Assembly (NCBI GenBank): GCA_025356185.1
Contig: JANXUN010000540.1
Span: 1 to 10,036 of the forward strand
DNA length: 10,036 nt
Reading direction: 5' to 3'
Origin: Gemmatimonadaceae bacterium
GTDB taxonomy: Bacteria > Gemmatimonadota > Gemmatimonadetes > Gemmatimonadales > Gemmatimonadaceae
Positions 1 to 6,658 of the stretch are shown here, piece after piece (the first letter of the stretch is position 1; every line of letters starts with the position of its first letter). A program made the position numbers and the translations under genes. The notes beneath the pieces were generated by a model. That model did no database searches, was not told the DNA's origin, and saw only the letters and a program-made list of their open reading frames with translations.

Positions 1-2747
1 TAAATGAGATCGTTGTTGCTTGAGCCGTCGTTGTTGAGATCGCCCGTGTACACGTACGAGTACGGGCTGCCCGACTGACCCGTGTAAATGAGCGACGCTG
101 ACGTCGATGTGCGGTGCGACCAACCATGCGTCCACGCGGCGGTGGCAACTACCCGGTGACGAATATCGAAGTTGGAGAACGTGAGCGGGTACTTGTTGGC
201 TTCGTACAGCTGATTGTACTCAACGTTGGACTGCGGCGAGTTGCGCTGACCGTTCGCTACGTCTTTCGATTGGCCGTACGTGTAAGCGGCCGTGAGAGCA
301 AAGTCGGATCCGGCGTTTTGCTGCGCACTCGCGGTCAGATTGTAGCGGAATCCCTGATTCGTGTTGCCGAGGACGTAGACGGCCGAGTAGGGATTCGTCA
401 CGCCGGTCGGTGTGACGAGGCGCGTCGCACCGTAGATCGGACGCTGGTCGGCTCCTCCGAGATTGCCGACGGTTGCCGGGATGTCCTGGTTTGTGTAGAG
501 AATGTCGTTGAGCACTTTTGTGTACGTGCCTTCGAACGACAACCGTGTCCGCGTCGGTAAACGGAAATCAAATCCGAGATTACCGCGTGCCATCTGTGGC
601 TGCACGAACTTGTTGTCGATCAAGTTGATCTCGTACACGTTTCCTTGATTGTACAGCGTGTTGATCGAGCGCTGCTGCGTCGGATCAACGATCAATGGAA
701 CGCTGCTCAAGCTCGCGTTGTACGTCGGGCGATAGTCCACGTTTGCGAACTGCACGCCGTTGTTGAGATACGGATATGCGAACCATGCGAACGGCATGCG
801 GCCTTGAAACACGCCAACACCACCGCGCACCGTCATCTTCTGATCAGGCATCACATCCCATGTGAAGCCAACACGCGGAGCCACGGTCAGCGAGGAGCCG
901 TAGTCATCGGTGTACTTCGTGAAGGGCTTCGAGCCATCCGCGAGCGTAAGGTTGGTGAACCCCGCCGCTTGCGTCGCTTGGTCCGTCGTCGTCGCGTCAA
1001 TGCGAAGACCCAGAGTGAGATGCAGATACGACGTGACCGCGATCTCGTCCTGCGCATATACGCTCGGCGCGAACACATTGAAGTCGGCACCAGGATTTGA
1101 CGACACGCCGGACAACGAGTTGTCGCCTAAACTGTACGTCGCGCGAATACGATTCGGCTGGCCCGCAAGAAACGCGCTCAAATTCGGATACTGCCAGCGG
1201 CCGTTGTACGAGTTGAGAAAGGTGTACTGCACGTTGTACATCTCGTTGTGCGTGCCAACCGTGAGCGTGTGATTGCCTTTGTTCCACGTCAGGTTGTCCG
1301 TCAATTCGAACGTGCGCGTGTGCTGCTTGAAGACGGCCGACTCGCGATCACTGCCCGCGTTGATTTGTCCATATCCCAAATCAGCGATTTCGATTTGCGG
1401 CGACACTTGGGAGCCGTAAGGCGTGCGCTTGTCAGAGACGATCGAATAGCCGGCGATCAAATTGTTGGACAGCGCATCCCCAATCTGCGATTTGAGCTCG
1501 GCGACGAGCCCATTCGTATTGCTGTGGTGAACGAAGTCTTGCGAGGCCAGCTTGTTCAGTGCCGCGCCGCGTTCGAGGTTGCCCGCTTCCGCCGATACAA
1601 AGTTGTCGCGAACGGTCAAGATCGAGTTGCCAAAGTTCGCATCGATGCGGGCAAAAAACTTCTGACTGTTCGCGTTGATGCCGTAGTTGCCAAGCGAACC
1701 GGCATCGAAGTTGCTGTAACCTGCGCGACTCGCGTACGAGCGCAGAGAGTCCCGAACTTGCGTCGCTACGGCTGCGGTGAGCAGTGCGCCGTTCGTACCG
1801 GGTGCGAACAGCACAGGATCTGTCTTTTGCGCAACTTCAACGTTCAGGAAATAGAACAGCTTGTTTTCAACGATCGGACCACCAAGGCGACCGCCGACTT
1901 GATAGTTCTTAAATCCGTCGGGAAGAGAGCCGGAAAGTCCGCTTCCAACAAAACTCTGCGCCTGACCAAACGAGTAGATCGTCCCGGATGTCGTGTTCGT
2001 GCCCGAGCGCGTGACGGCGTTGATGCTCGCGCCGGTGAAGTTGCCGATCTTCACATCATAGGGAGCGATGGCGACGGAGACTTGATCAATGGCATCAAGC
2101 GAAATCGGCTGCGTGCGCGCCAAGCCACCGGGCGTACCGGTTGGTACGGAGGCGGTTGATTGGCCCGATGACTGACTGAAACCGAACGCATCGTTCGAGC
2201 CGGCCCCATCGATGGTCAGATTGTTGTAGCGATAGTTCGAGCCCGCGAACGACACGCCATTTCCCTCGGGCGTCATCCGGGTCATGTCTTGCAAGCTGCG
2301 CGAAATCGTTGGCAACCGTTGCAACTGCTTGTCTCCGACTTCCGTGCTCGTGCCCGTTTTCCGAGTCGCGAGCAGATCCGCCGAGACTTCAAGCGCAGCA
2401 AGGGTTACTATCGCCTTCGTCATTTGAATCGTGCGGGTCGTCGTGACACCGAGTGAGACACTCAAACCGTTCGTCGTTGAAGCCTGAAACCCCATCGACG
2501 TCGCAAGTACCGTGTAGGGAGCACCGGGTCGGAGATTGTTCGCCAAGAAACGACCTTCAGCGCTGGTGCGCGTGATGATTCTCTGACCAGTGGGCACAAA
2601 CGTGATCGTGACAATCGCGTCAGCCACTGGGGCGCCGCTTTCGTCTTTTACGGTTCCACCAAGCGCGCCTGTCGTAATCTGGGCCGCGGCCGTGCTGCTC
2701 CACAGCGCCATCAGAACCACTGCGCCGCGCAGTAAACGGGATTGCAT
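1..2747 (-). CDS. Oar-like TonB-dependent outer-membrane receptor with carboxypeptidase-regulatory-like domain (partial, C-terminus beyond the window)
   Basis: My own minus-strand translation from the ATG at 2747 stays open for 915 codons to the left edge. Residues 1-23 look like a signal peptide (basic start, hydrophobic stretch, then STAAAQ). Residues about 24-110 (TGALGGTVKDESGAPVADA onward) form a carboxypeptidase-regulatory-like beta-sandwich. The ALEVSAD segment near 119-124 is where a TonB box would lie. The plug follows at about 130-255 (LQRLPTISRSLQDM, NLTIDGAGSNDAF, GNFTGASINAVTRSGTN). The rest is an aromatic, Asn/Thr-rich beta-barrel with typical lines such as VAPRVGFTWDV. By family, these proteins import large or scarce ligands across the outer membrane using TonB energy; the ligand cannot be read from sequence. 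A GAGGA ribosome site about 7 bases upstream supports the start. The gene is divergent from pstS and shares its control region. A DLNNDG run at 903-908 sits near the cut end. Family call is secure; substrate is unknown. Confidence 0.93.
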   Translation of the reverse strand, partial: MQSRLLRGAVVLMALWSSTAAAQITTGALGGTVKDESGAPVADAIVTITFVPTGQRIITRTSAEGRFLANNLRPGAPYTVLATSMGFQASTTNGLSVSLGVTTTRTIQMTKAIVTLAALEVSADLLATRKTGTSTEVGDKQLQRLPTISRSLQDMTRMTPEGNGVSFAGSNYRYNNLTIDGAGSNDAFGFSQSSGQSTASVPTGTPGGLARTQPISLDAIDQVSVAIAPYDVKIGNFTGASINAVTRSGTNTTSGTIYSFGQAQSFVGSGLSGSLPDGFKNYQVGGRLGGPIVENKLFYFLNVEVAQKTDPVLFAPGTNGALLTAAVATQVRDSLRSYASRAGYSNFDAGSLGNYGINANSQKFFARIDANFGNSILTVRDNFVSAEAGNLERGAALNKLASQDFVHHSNTNGLVAELKSQIGDALSNNLIAGYSIVSDKRTPYGSQVSPQIEIADLGYGQINAGSDRESAVFKQHTRTFELTDNLTWNKGNHTLTVGTHNEMYNVQYTFLNSYNGRWQYPNLSAFLAGQPNRIRATYSLGDNSLSGVSSNPGADFNVFAPSVYAQDEIAVTSYLHLTLGLRIDATTTDQATQAAGFTNLTLADGSKPFTKYTDDYGSSLTVAPRVGFTWDVMPDQKMTVRGGVGVFQGRMPFAWFAYPYLNNGVQFANVDYRPTYNASLSSVPLIVDPTQQRSINTLYNQGNVYEINLIDNKFVQPQMARGNLGFDFRLPTRTRLSFEGTYTKVLNDILYTNQDIPATVGNLGGADQRPIYGATRLVTPTGVTNPYSAVYVLGNTNQGFRYNLTASAQQNAGSDFALTAAYTYGQSKDVANGQRNSPQSNVEYNQLYEANKYPLTFSNFDIRHRVVATAAWTHGWSHRTSTSASLIYTGQSGSPYSYVYTGDLNNDGSSNNDLI

Positions 2748-2752
2748 CAAAA

Positions 2753-2757
2753 TCCTC
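2753..2757 (-). promoter_or_regulatory. Ribosome binding site of the TonB-dependent receptor
   Basis: On the minus strand the sequence reads GAGGA, then TTTTG, then ATG. This is a strong Shine-Dalgarno match at good spacing. It fixes the receptor start at 2747 and agrees with the signal peptide that follows. Confidence 0.7.
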
Positions 2758-2822
2758 GGAAGTAGAGTGCCGGGTTGCATCGTGGCGAAGAGGTTACTTG
2801 GCACCCGAGCGGTCTGGCACCT

Positions 2823-2864
2823 TCATTACCGTTCCGTTACATGCACGGTGACGCGCCGTGACAT
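2823..2864. promoter_or_regulatory. Pho-box-like array of four repeats between the divergent receptor and pstS
   Basis: Four related units lie at 2823-2831 (TCATTACCG), 2834-2842 (CCGTTACAT), 2846-2854 (CGGTGACGC) and 2856-2864 (CCGTGACAT), with starts 11, 12 and 10 bases apart. On the minus strand they read ATGTCAC, GCGTCAC, ATGTAAC and CGGTAAT. This resembles the PhoB half-site CTGTCAT/CTGTCAC, whose direct repeats are spaced by 11 bases. The position, immediately upstream of a complete pst operon, is where a Pho box is expected. The second and fourth units differ at one base in nine and are exactly 22 bases apart. PhoB binding is inference; the repeats are directly visible. Confidence 0.6.
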
Positions 2865-2873
2865 TCGACGCGC

Positions 2874-2879
2874 TTTAGA
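2874..2879 (+). promoter_or_regulatory. Candidate -10 element for the pst operon
   Basis: TTTAGA lies 9 bases after the last Pho-box-like unit. This fits PhoB-dependent promoters, in which the Pho box replaces the -35 element and the -10 follows about one helical turn later. The last unit also contains GTGACA, close to a -35 TTGACA, but the spacing to TTTAGA is too short for a normal sigma-70 pair. If this is right, transcription would begin near 2885-2888, which would argue against translation from the ATG at 2895. The match is weak. Confidence 0.25.
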
Positions 2880-2894
2880 GGGGATGCTTGCTCA

Positions 2895-4079
2895 ATGGCG
2901 CCCTTTCTCGCTTCATTTCGCTTCGACATGCCACGCTACTTTCTCCTCGGCCGCACGCGCCCAGATGCGATCCGACCAATCACGATTTTTCGCGCTCCGG
3001 CAACAAGCGTGCGCATAGTGATATCTGCAGTGGCGATGCTCTTGGCGAGTCAGTCTTGCAGTTCGACGTCGTCGGATCGCGGACGTGTCATCGCGGACGG
3101 CGCACGCGTCGACTTAACCGGCGCGGGTGCGACGTTCCCGTATCCGCTGTACTCGCGATGGTTCAACGACTACGCGCAGCGCACCAACGTGCGCATCAAC
3201 TATCAGTCGATCGGTTCGGGCGGTGGCATTCGACAGATGCTCGAAGGTACAGTCGACTTTGGTGCGACCGATGTTCCGATGTCGGACACCGAACGCTCAA
3301 AACAACGAGAACCAATCATTCACATTCCCACCGTAGTAGGGGCGGTGGCGGTGACGTATAACCTGCCACAGCTCGAGCAGCCGCTGAATTTATCAGGCGA
3401 CCTACTCGCCGACATTTTTCTTGGTCGCATTACGAAGTGGAATGATGCGCGCGTGGCGGCGCTCAACGCGGGCATCAGCATGCCATCGAGCGACATTCTC
3501 GTCGTGCATCGTGCGGACGGCAGTGGCACATCGTACATCTTTAGCGACTACCTCACTGCCGTGAGTGCGGCGTGGTCGAACGGACCGGGTCGCGGCAAAG
3601 ATGTGCGGTGGCCGGTCGGCATTGGCGGCAAAGGCAACGACGGTGTGGCTGGACAAGTCAAACAGATTGTCGGTTCCCTCGGTTTCCTCGAAGTGGTGTA
3701 TGCACACCAAAACCATCTGCCAGTCGCGCGAATACAGAACCGGGCGGGAAGCTTTGTCCTTCCGACGCCCGTTGGAGTTGCAGCTGCCGCGAGCGACACA
3801 GGATATGGTGCATTCCGTGATTCTACGTTTCGTGTCTCGCTGGTCGACGCGTCTGGCGATGGCGCCTATCCGATCTGTTCATTCACCTGGATGTTGATTG
3901 CTCCGCAACGCATCGGATCTGCGAAGACGCTGCAGTTAGTGACGTTCCTGCGGTGGGCCCTGACTGACGGTGGTGACATGGCCAGCGCGTTGGGATACGT
4001 CGCGCTCCCGCGTGCCACAGCCGCAAAAGTGCTCGAGCGACTCAACGTGATCGCGCCGCTTACCACGGCTCGTCCGTGA
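2895..4079 (+). CDS. pstS: PstS, periplasmic phosphate-binding protein of the Pst ABC transporter
   Basis: PstS binds inorganic phosphate and delivers it to PstC/PstA. All ligand residues I recall from the E. coli PstS structure have counterparts: T80 and F81 (GAGATFPYP), S108 (SIGSGGG), D126 (FGATDVP), and R206, S210, G211 and T212 (HRADGSGTS). WPVGIGGKGNDG is another family hallmark. The longest reading is 394 residues, longer than E. coli PstS (346 with signal). An in-frame GTG at 3009 would give 356 residues and a compact signal peptide (MRIVISAVAMLLASQSC), so 3009 may be the true start; neither start has a good ribosome site (GAGGGG lies rather far upstream of 2895). The Cys after LLASQS could be a lipidation site, but the lipobox is poor (Ser at -3, Gln at -2). 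First gene of the operon; its stop overlaps the pstC start. Confidence 0.96.
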   Translation: MAPFLASFRFDMPRYFLLGRTRPDAIRPITIFRAPATSVRIVISAVAMLLASQSCSSTSSDRGRVIADGARVDLTGAGATFPYPLYSRWFNDYAQRTNVRINYQSIGSGGGIRQMLEGTVDFGATDVPMSDTERSKQREPIIHIPTVVGAVAVTYNLPQLEQPLNLSGDLLADIFLGRITKWNDARVAALNAGISMPSSDILVVHRADGSGTSYIFSDYLTAVSAAWSNGPGRGKDVRWPVGIGGKGNDGVAGQVKQIVGSLGFLEVVYAHQNHLPVARIQNRAGSFVLPTPVGVAAAASDTGYGAFRDSTFRVSLVDASGDGAYPICSFTWMLIAPQRIGSAKTLQLVTFLRWALTDGGDMASALGYVALPRATAAKVLERLNVIAPLTTARP

Positions 4080-5017
4080 AGTTAGTGGGAACGTCGAGTG
4101 TTTCAGACCGCGCCTATCGGGCACTCATTGTCAGCTGCGCGATGGTGGTCCCTCTGCTCATCGTCGCACTGGTCGTGGTCATCGGTCGTGCCGCGTGGCC
4201 GGCCATCTCTACACATGGCCTCGAGCTCGTCGTCGGCACCGAGTGGAACGTGGCGCGCAAAACATTTGGCGCCGTTCCAGCGATTGTCGGAACCATCATA
4301 TCGTCGCTGCTCGCGTTGCTCATCGCGACGCCCCTCGCGATCGGCGCGGCAATCTATGTGAGTGAACTCGCACCCCGTGCGATGCGCGGACCGCTCGCGT
4401 TCTTCATTGATCTGCTGTCAGCAATTCCAAGTGTGGTGTATGGACTGTGGGGGGTGTTCGTGCTCGTACCCTTTCTGCGCACCACGTTGATGCCGGTGCT
4501 GTCTCGAACAACTGGCGCGTCGTTTCTGCGCGGTCCGGCGTACGGTCCAAGCTTGCTCGCCGCGAGTCTGATACTGGCCATCATGATCGTCCCGTACATC
4601 ACGGCAGTCGCGCGCGAAGTGTTGGCCGCCGTTCCGCGATCGCAACGCGAAGCGGCGCTGGCTTTGGGCGCCACGCGCTGGGAAATGATTCGAGACGCGG
4701 TGGTGCCGTACGCACGCTCCGGAATTGTTGGCGGTGTTATGCTCGGCCTCGGCCGTGCCCTCGGCGAAACGCTGGCCGTCGCGATGGTGATCGGCAGCCG
4801 AAACGAAGTTCCGCATTCGCTGTTCGATCCGGCGTACACGCTCGCTTCGCTGCTCGTGAACGAGTTCGCCGATGCGTCGGACGATGAGCACCTCGCAGCG
4901 CTGATGGCCGTCGCTGGCCTGCTGCTGCTCATCACGCTCGTGGTTAATGTGATTGCGCGATGGCTGGTCGGTCGCGTGCGACAAGTTTCAGGTTCGCTCG
5001 CAGCGCCGCCACGATGA
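4076..5017 (+). CDS. pstC: PstC, phosphate ABC transporter permease
   Basis: PstC and PstA form the transmembrane path for phosphate in the inner membrane. The 313-residue protein has about six hydrophobic segments (roughly 17-38, 68-95, 108-134, 158-178, 216-240 and 274-297). The ABC-permease EAA loop that docks on PstB is at 191-213 (REAALALGATRWEMI). GLGRALGETLAVAMVIGS at 224-241 and the PAYGPSLLAAS stretch at 154-164 are typical of PstC. Start: GTG at 4076 overlaps the pstS stop (GTGA), which implies translational coupling. Length and motifs are normal for the family. Its stop lies within the proposed pstA start (ATGA). Confidence 0.96.
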   Translation: MKLVGTSSVSDRAYRALIVSCAMVVPLLIVALVVVIGRAAWPAISTHGLELVVGTEWNVARKTFGAVPAIVGTIISSLLALLIATPLAIGAAIYVSELAPRAMRGPLAFFIDLLSAIPSVVYGLWGVFVLVPFLRTTLMPVLSRTTGASFLRGPAYGPSLLAASLILAIMIVPYITAVAREVLAAVPRSQREAALALGATRWEMIRDAVVPYARSGIVGGVMLGLGRALGETLAVAMVIGSRNEVPHSLFDPAYTLASLLVNEFADASDDEHLAALMAVAGLLLLITLVVNVIARWLVGRVRQVSGSLAAPPR

Positions 5018-5904
5018 CACACATCGCGTCGCGGCAACGTCGAGGAAGTCTGATGATCACACTCACCGCGATTGCCGCGATCAGCGTGATCGCTCCGCTC
5101 GCGGCGATTCTCGTGTATCTCGTTGTCGAGGGCGCCTCTGCTCTCTCCGTCGCCTTTGTCATGCATATGCCGTCTCCGGCGGGTGTCGAAGGTGGCGGAA
5201 TGGGCAACGCCATCGTGGGCACGTTGGTCCTCGTCGGTATCGGCTCGCTTATCGGTATTCCGGTTGGCGTGGGCGCCGGCTTGTTCGTGGCCGAGCAACG
5301 AACAACACCGCTAGCGAGGACCGTTCGATTCTTGGCCGATGTGTTGAATGGGCTGCCGTCTATAGTACTGGGCGTCCTTGTCTGGCAACTGGTCGTGCGT
5401 CCACTTGGGAAATTTTCGGCATTGGCAGGTGGTATCGCGCTCGGATTCTTAATCATTCCGCTTGTCACGCGCGCGACCGAGGAAATGGTGTATTTAGTTC
5501 CCACCGCGCTCACCGAAGCGGCGCTCGCGCTCGGATTTCCGCGTTGGCGTGCGTCAGTGGTGGTCGTGTTGCGCACCGCAATGCCAGGAATTGTCACGGC
5601 GGTGCTCGTGGCGGTCGCTCGCGCCGCGGGTGAAACCGCCCCACTCTTGTTCACTGCGCTCGGCAACCCGTATTGGTCGGTCAATTTGTTGCGCCCGATT
5701 GCAGCGTTGCCGCTGCAAATCTTCGCTTACGCACAGAGCCCGTATGACGATTGGCGCGCACAAGCGCGTGCTGGCGCCCTCGTACTCGTGCTATTGATCG
5801 CAACAATGAGTCTTGTCGCACGCGCAGTCTTGCGCTCTCGGCAAGCACTGCTGCGCAGTTCGCGCGCGCGTCACAACGATACACCGAACGCCGTCGATGG
5901 CTGA
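5014..5904 (+). CDS. pstA: PstA, phosphate ABC transporter permease
   Basis: Second permease of the Pst channel, partner of PstC. From the ATG at 5014 it has 296 residues. Hydrophobic segments lie at about 14-38, 64-93, 108-128, 136-152, 190-215 and 252-272. The EAA loop is at 168-190 (TEAALALGFPRWRAS), and VARAAGETAPLLFTA at 201-215 is a PstA hallmark. Start choice: ATG 5014 gives an ATGA overlap with pstC and keeps the basic RQRR before the first membrane segment, which fits the positive-inside rule. An in-frame ATG at 5053 has a much better ribosome site (GAGGAAG at 5042-5048) but would remove that basic stretch. An ATG at 4960 is also in frame but lies deep inside pstC. The C-terminal 8 bases overlap pstB1. 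Confidence 0.95.
   Translation: MTHIASRQRRGSLMITLTAIAAISVIAPLAAILVYLVVEGASALSVAFVMHMPSPAGVEGGGMGNAIVGTLVLVGIGSLIGIPVGVGAGLFVAEQRTTPLARTVRFLADVLNGLPSIVLGVLVWQLVVRPLGKFSALAGGIALGFLIIPLVTRATEEMVYLVPTALTEAALALGFPRWRASVVVVLRTAMPGIVTAVLVAVARAAGETAPLLFTALGNPYWSVNLLRPIAALPLQIFAYAQSPYDDWRAQARAGALVLVLLIATMSLVARAVLRSRQALLRSSRARHNDTPNAVDG
5042..5048 (+). promoter_or_regulatory. Strong internal Shine-Dalgarno-like site near the pstA start
   Basis: GAGGAAG ends 4 bases before the ATG at 5053, making it one of the best ribosome-site matches in the operon. It could initiate a shorter PstA of 283 residues. It could also be chance, because the longer form carries the basic residues expected before the first membrane helix. 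Confidence 0.4.
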
Positions 5905-6658
5905 GTTGATTCAGTTGCGTGACGTTACGGCACACTTTGGTTCGCGGGCCGCGCTGCGTGGCGTCACGCTTGACTGTGCTGCCGGCGCCGTCACCGCAAT
6001 CATCGGCCCGTCGGGGAGCGGCAAGTCGACGCTCCTACGCTGTATCAATCGATTGCACGAAATCACCCCGGGGGCGCGTACGTCGGGCACCGTGCGCATT
6101 GGGGATATCGACGTGCACGCACAAAATACCAGCGTCGTCACGCTTCGGCGATCGATCGGCATGGTGTTTCAACGACCGACGCCGTTTCCCACGATGTCGG
6201 TGTTTGACAATGTCGCGTCCGGGCTGCGCGCGGCACAGCCACGCCTTCGTCGCAATGCGCTCGCCGAGCAGGTCGAACGCGCGCTTCGTCGCGCCGGGCT
6301 GTGGAACGAAGTCGTTGACCGATTGGACGGCAGTGCCCTGGCGCTATCGGGCGGACAGCAGCAACGCCTGTGTCTCGCGCGCGCGCTCGCCGTTAATCCG
6401 CAGGTATTGTTGCTCGATGAGCCAACGGCGTCGCTCGATCCACTCGGCTCGCAACGCATTGAAGAGTTGCTGTACGAGTTGCGTGGTGAAGTCACTATCG
6501 TGATTGTCACCCACAATATGCAGCAAGCCGCGCGCGTCTCGGACGTGACGGCATTTTTGCTCGATGGCGAACTCGTCGAAGTTGCGCCGACGCAGCGTCT
6601 CTTTACGACTCCACGCGATCCGCGCACGGAAGCGTACGTCACGGGACGCTTCGGATGA
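5897..6658 (+). CDS. pstB: PstB (first copy), phosphate ABC transporter ATPase
   Basis: Cytoplasmic ATPase that drives phosphate import. The 253-residue protein has every canonical ABC element: Walker A GPSGSGKST at 37-45, Q-loop glutamine Q92 (MVFQRPTPFP), signature LSGGQQQR at 150-157, Walker B LLLDEP at 171-176 with catalytic E175, D-loop SLDP, and switch histidine H206 (VTHNMQQAARVSD). The QRPTPFP segment and the C-terminal TGRFG are characteristic of PstB. Start: the ATG at 5897 (MAELIQLRDV) overlaps the end of pstA by 8 bases; an upstream in-frame start at 5813 would run 92 bases into pstA and is not needed by the fold. A second pstB follows directly. Confidence 0.95.
   Translation: MAELIQLRDVTAHFGSRAALRGVTLDCAAGAVTAIIGPSGSGKSTLLRCINRLHEITPGARTSGTVRIGDIDVHAQNTSVVTLRRSIGMVFQRPTPFPTMSVFDNVASGLRAAQPRLRRNALAEQVERALRRAGLWNEVVDRLDGSALALSGGQQQRLCLARALAVNPQVLLLDEPTASLDPLGSQRIEELLYELRGEVTIVIVTHNMQQAARVSDVTAFLLDGELVEVAPTQRLFTTPRDPRTEAYVTGRFG

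Noticed and set aside
1248..2159. A 303-codon plus-strand open frame
   Set aside because: It lies opposite the receptor gene, whose minus-strand translation shows a clear signal peptide, regulatory-like domain, plug and barrel. The plus-strand frame shows no recognisable domain and is Arg/Val-rich, as expected of a shadow frame in GC-rich DNA.
2815..2831. Possible sigma-54 promoter (TGGCAC at a -24-like position)
   Set aside because: The -12 element would read TTAC where the conserved GC is required, and a Pho-type promoter explains the region better.
4960..5013. Upstream ATG at 4960 as the pstA start
   Set aside because: It would overlap pstC by 58 bases and adds 18 residues with no family counterpart that I recognise; the ATGA overlap at 5014 fits the rest of the operon.
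4354..5298. A 314-codon minus-strand open frame across pstC and pstA
   Set aside because: It spans the junction of two well-supported permease genes and has a low-complexity composition without a domain; it is a shadow frame.
5813..5896. Upstream ATG at 5813 as the pstB1 start
   Set aside because: The extra 28 residues lie in pstA in another frame and precede the normal first beta-strand of the ATPase; ATG 5897 gives the usual PstB length.
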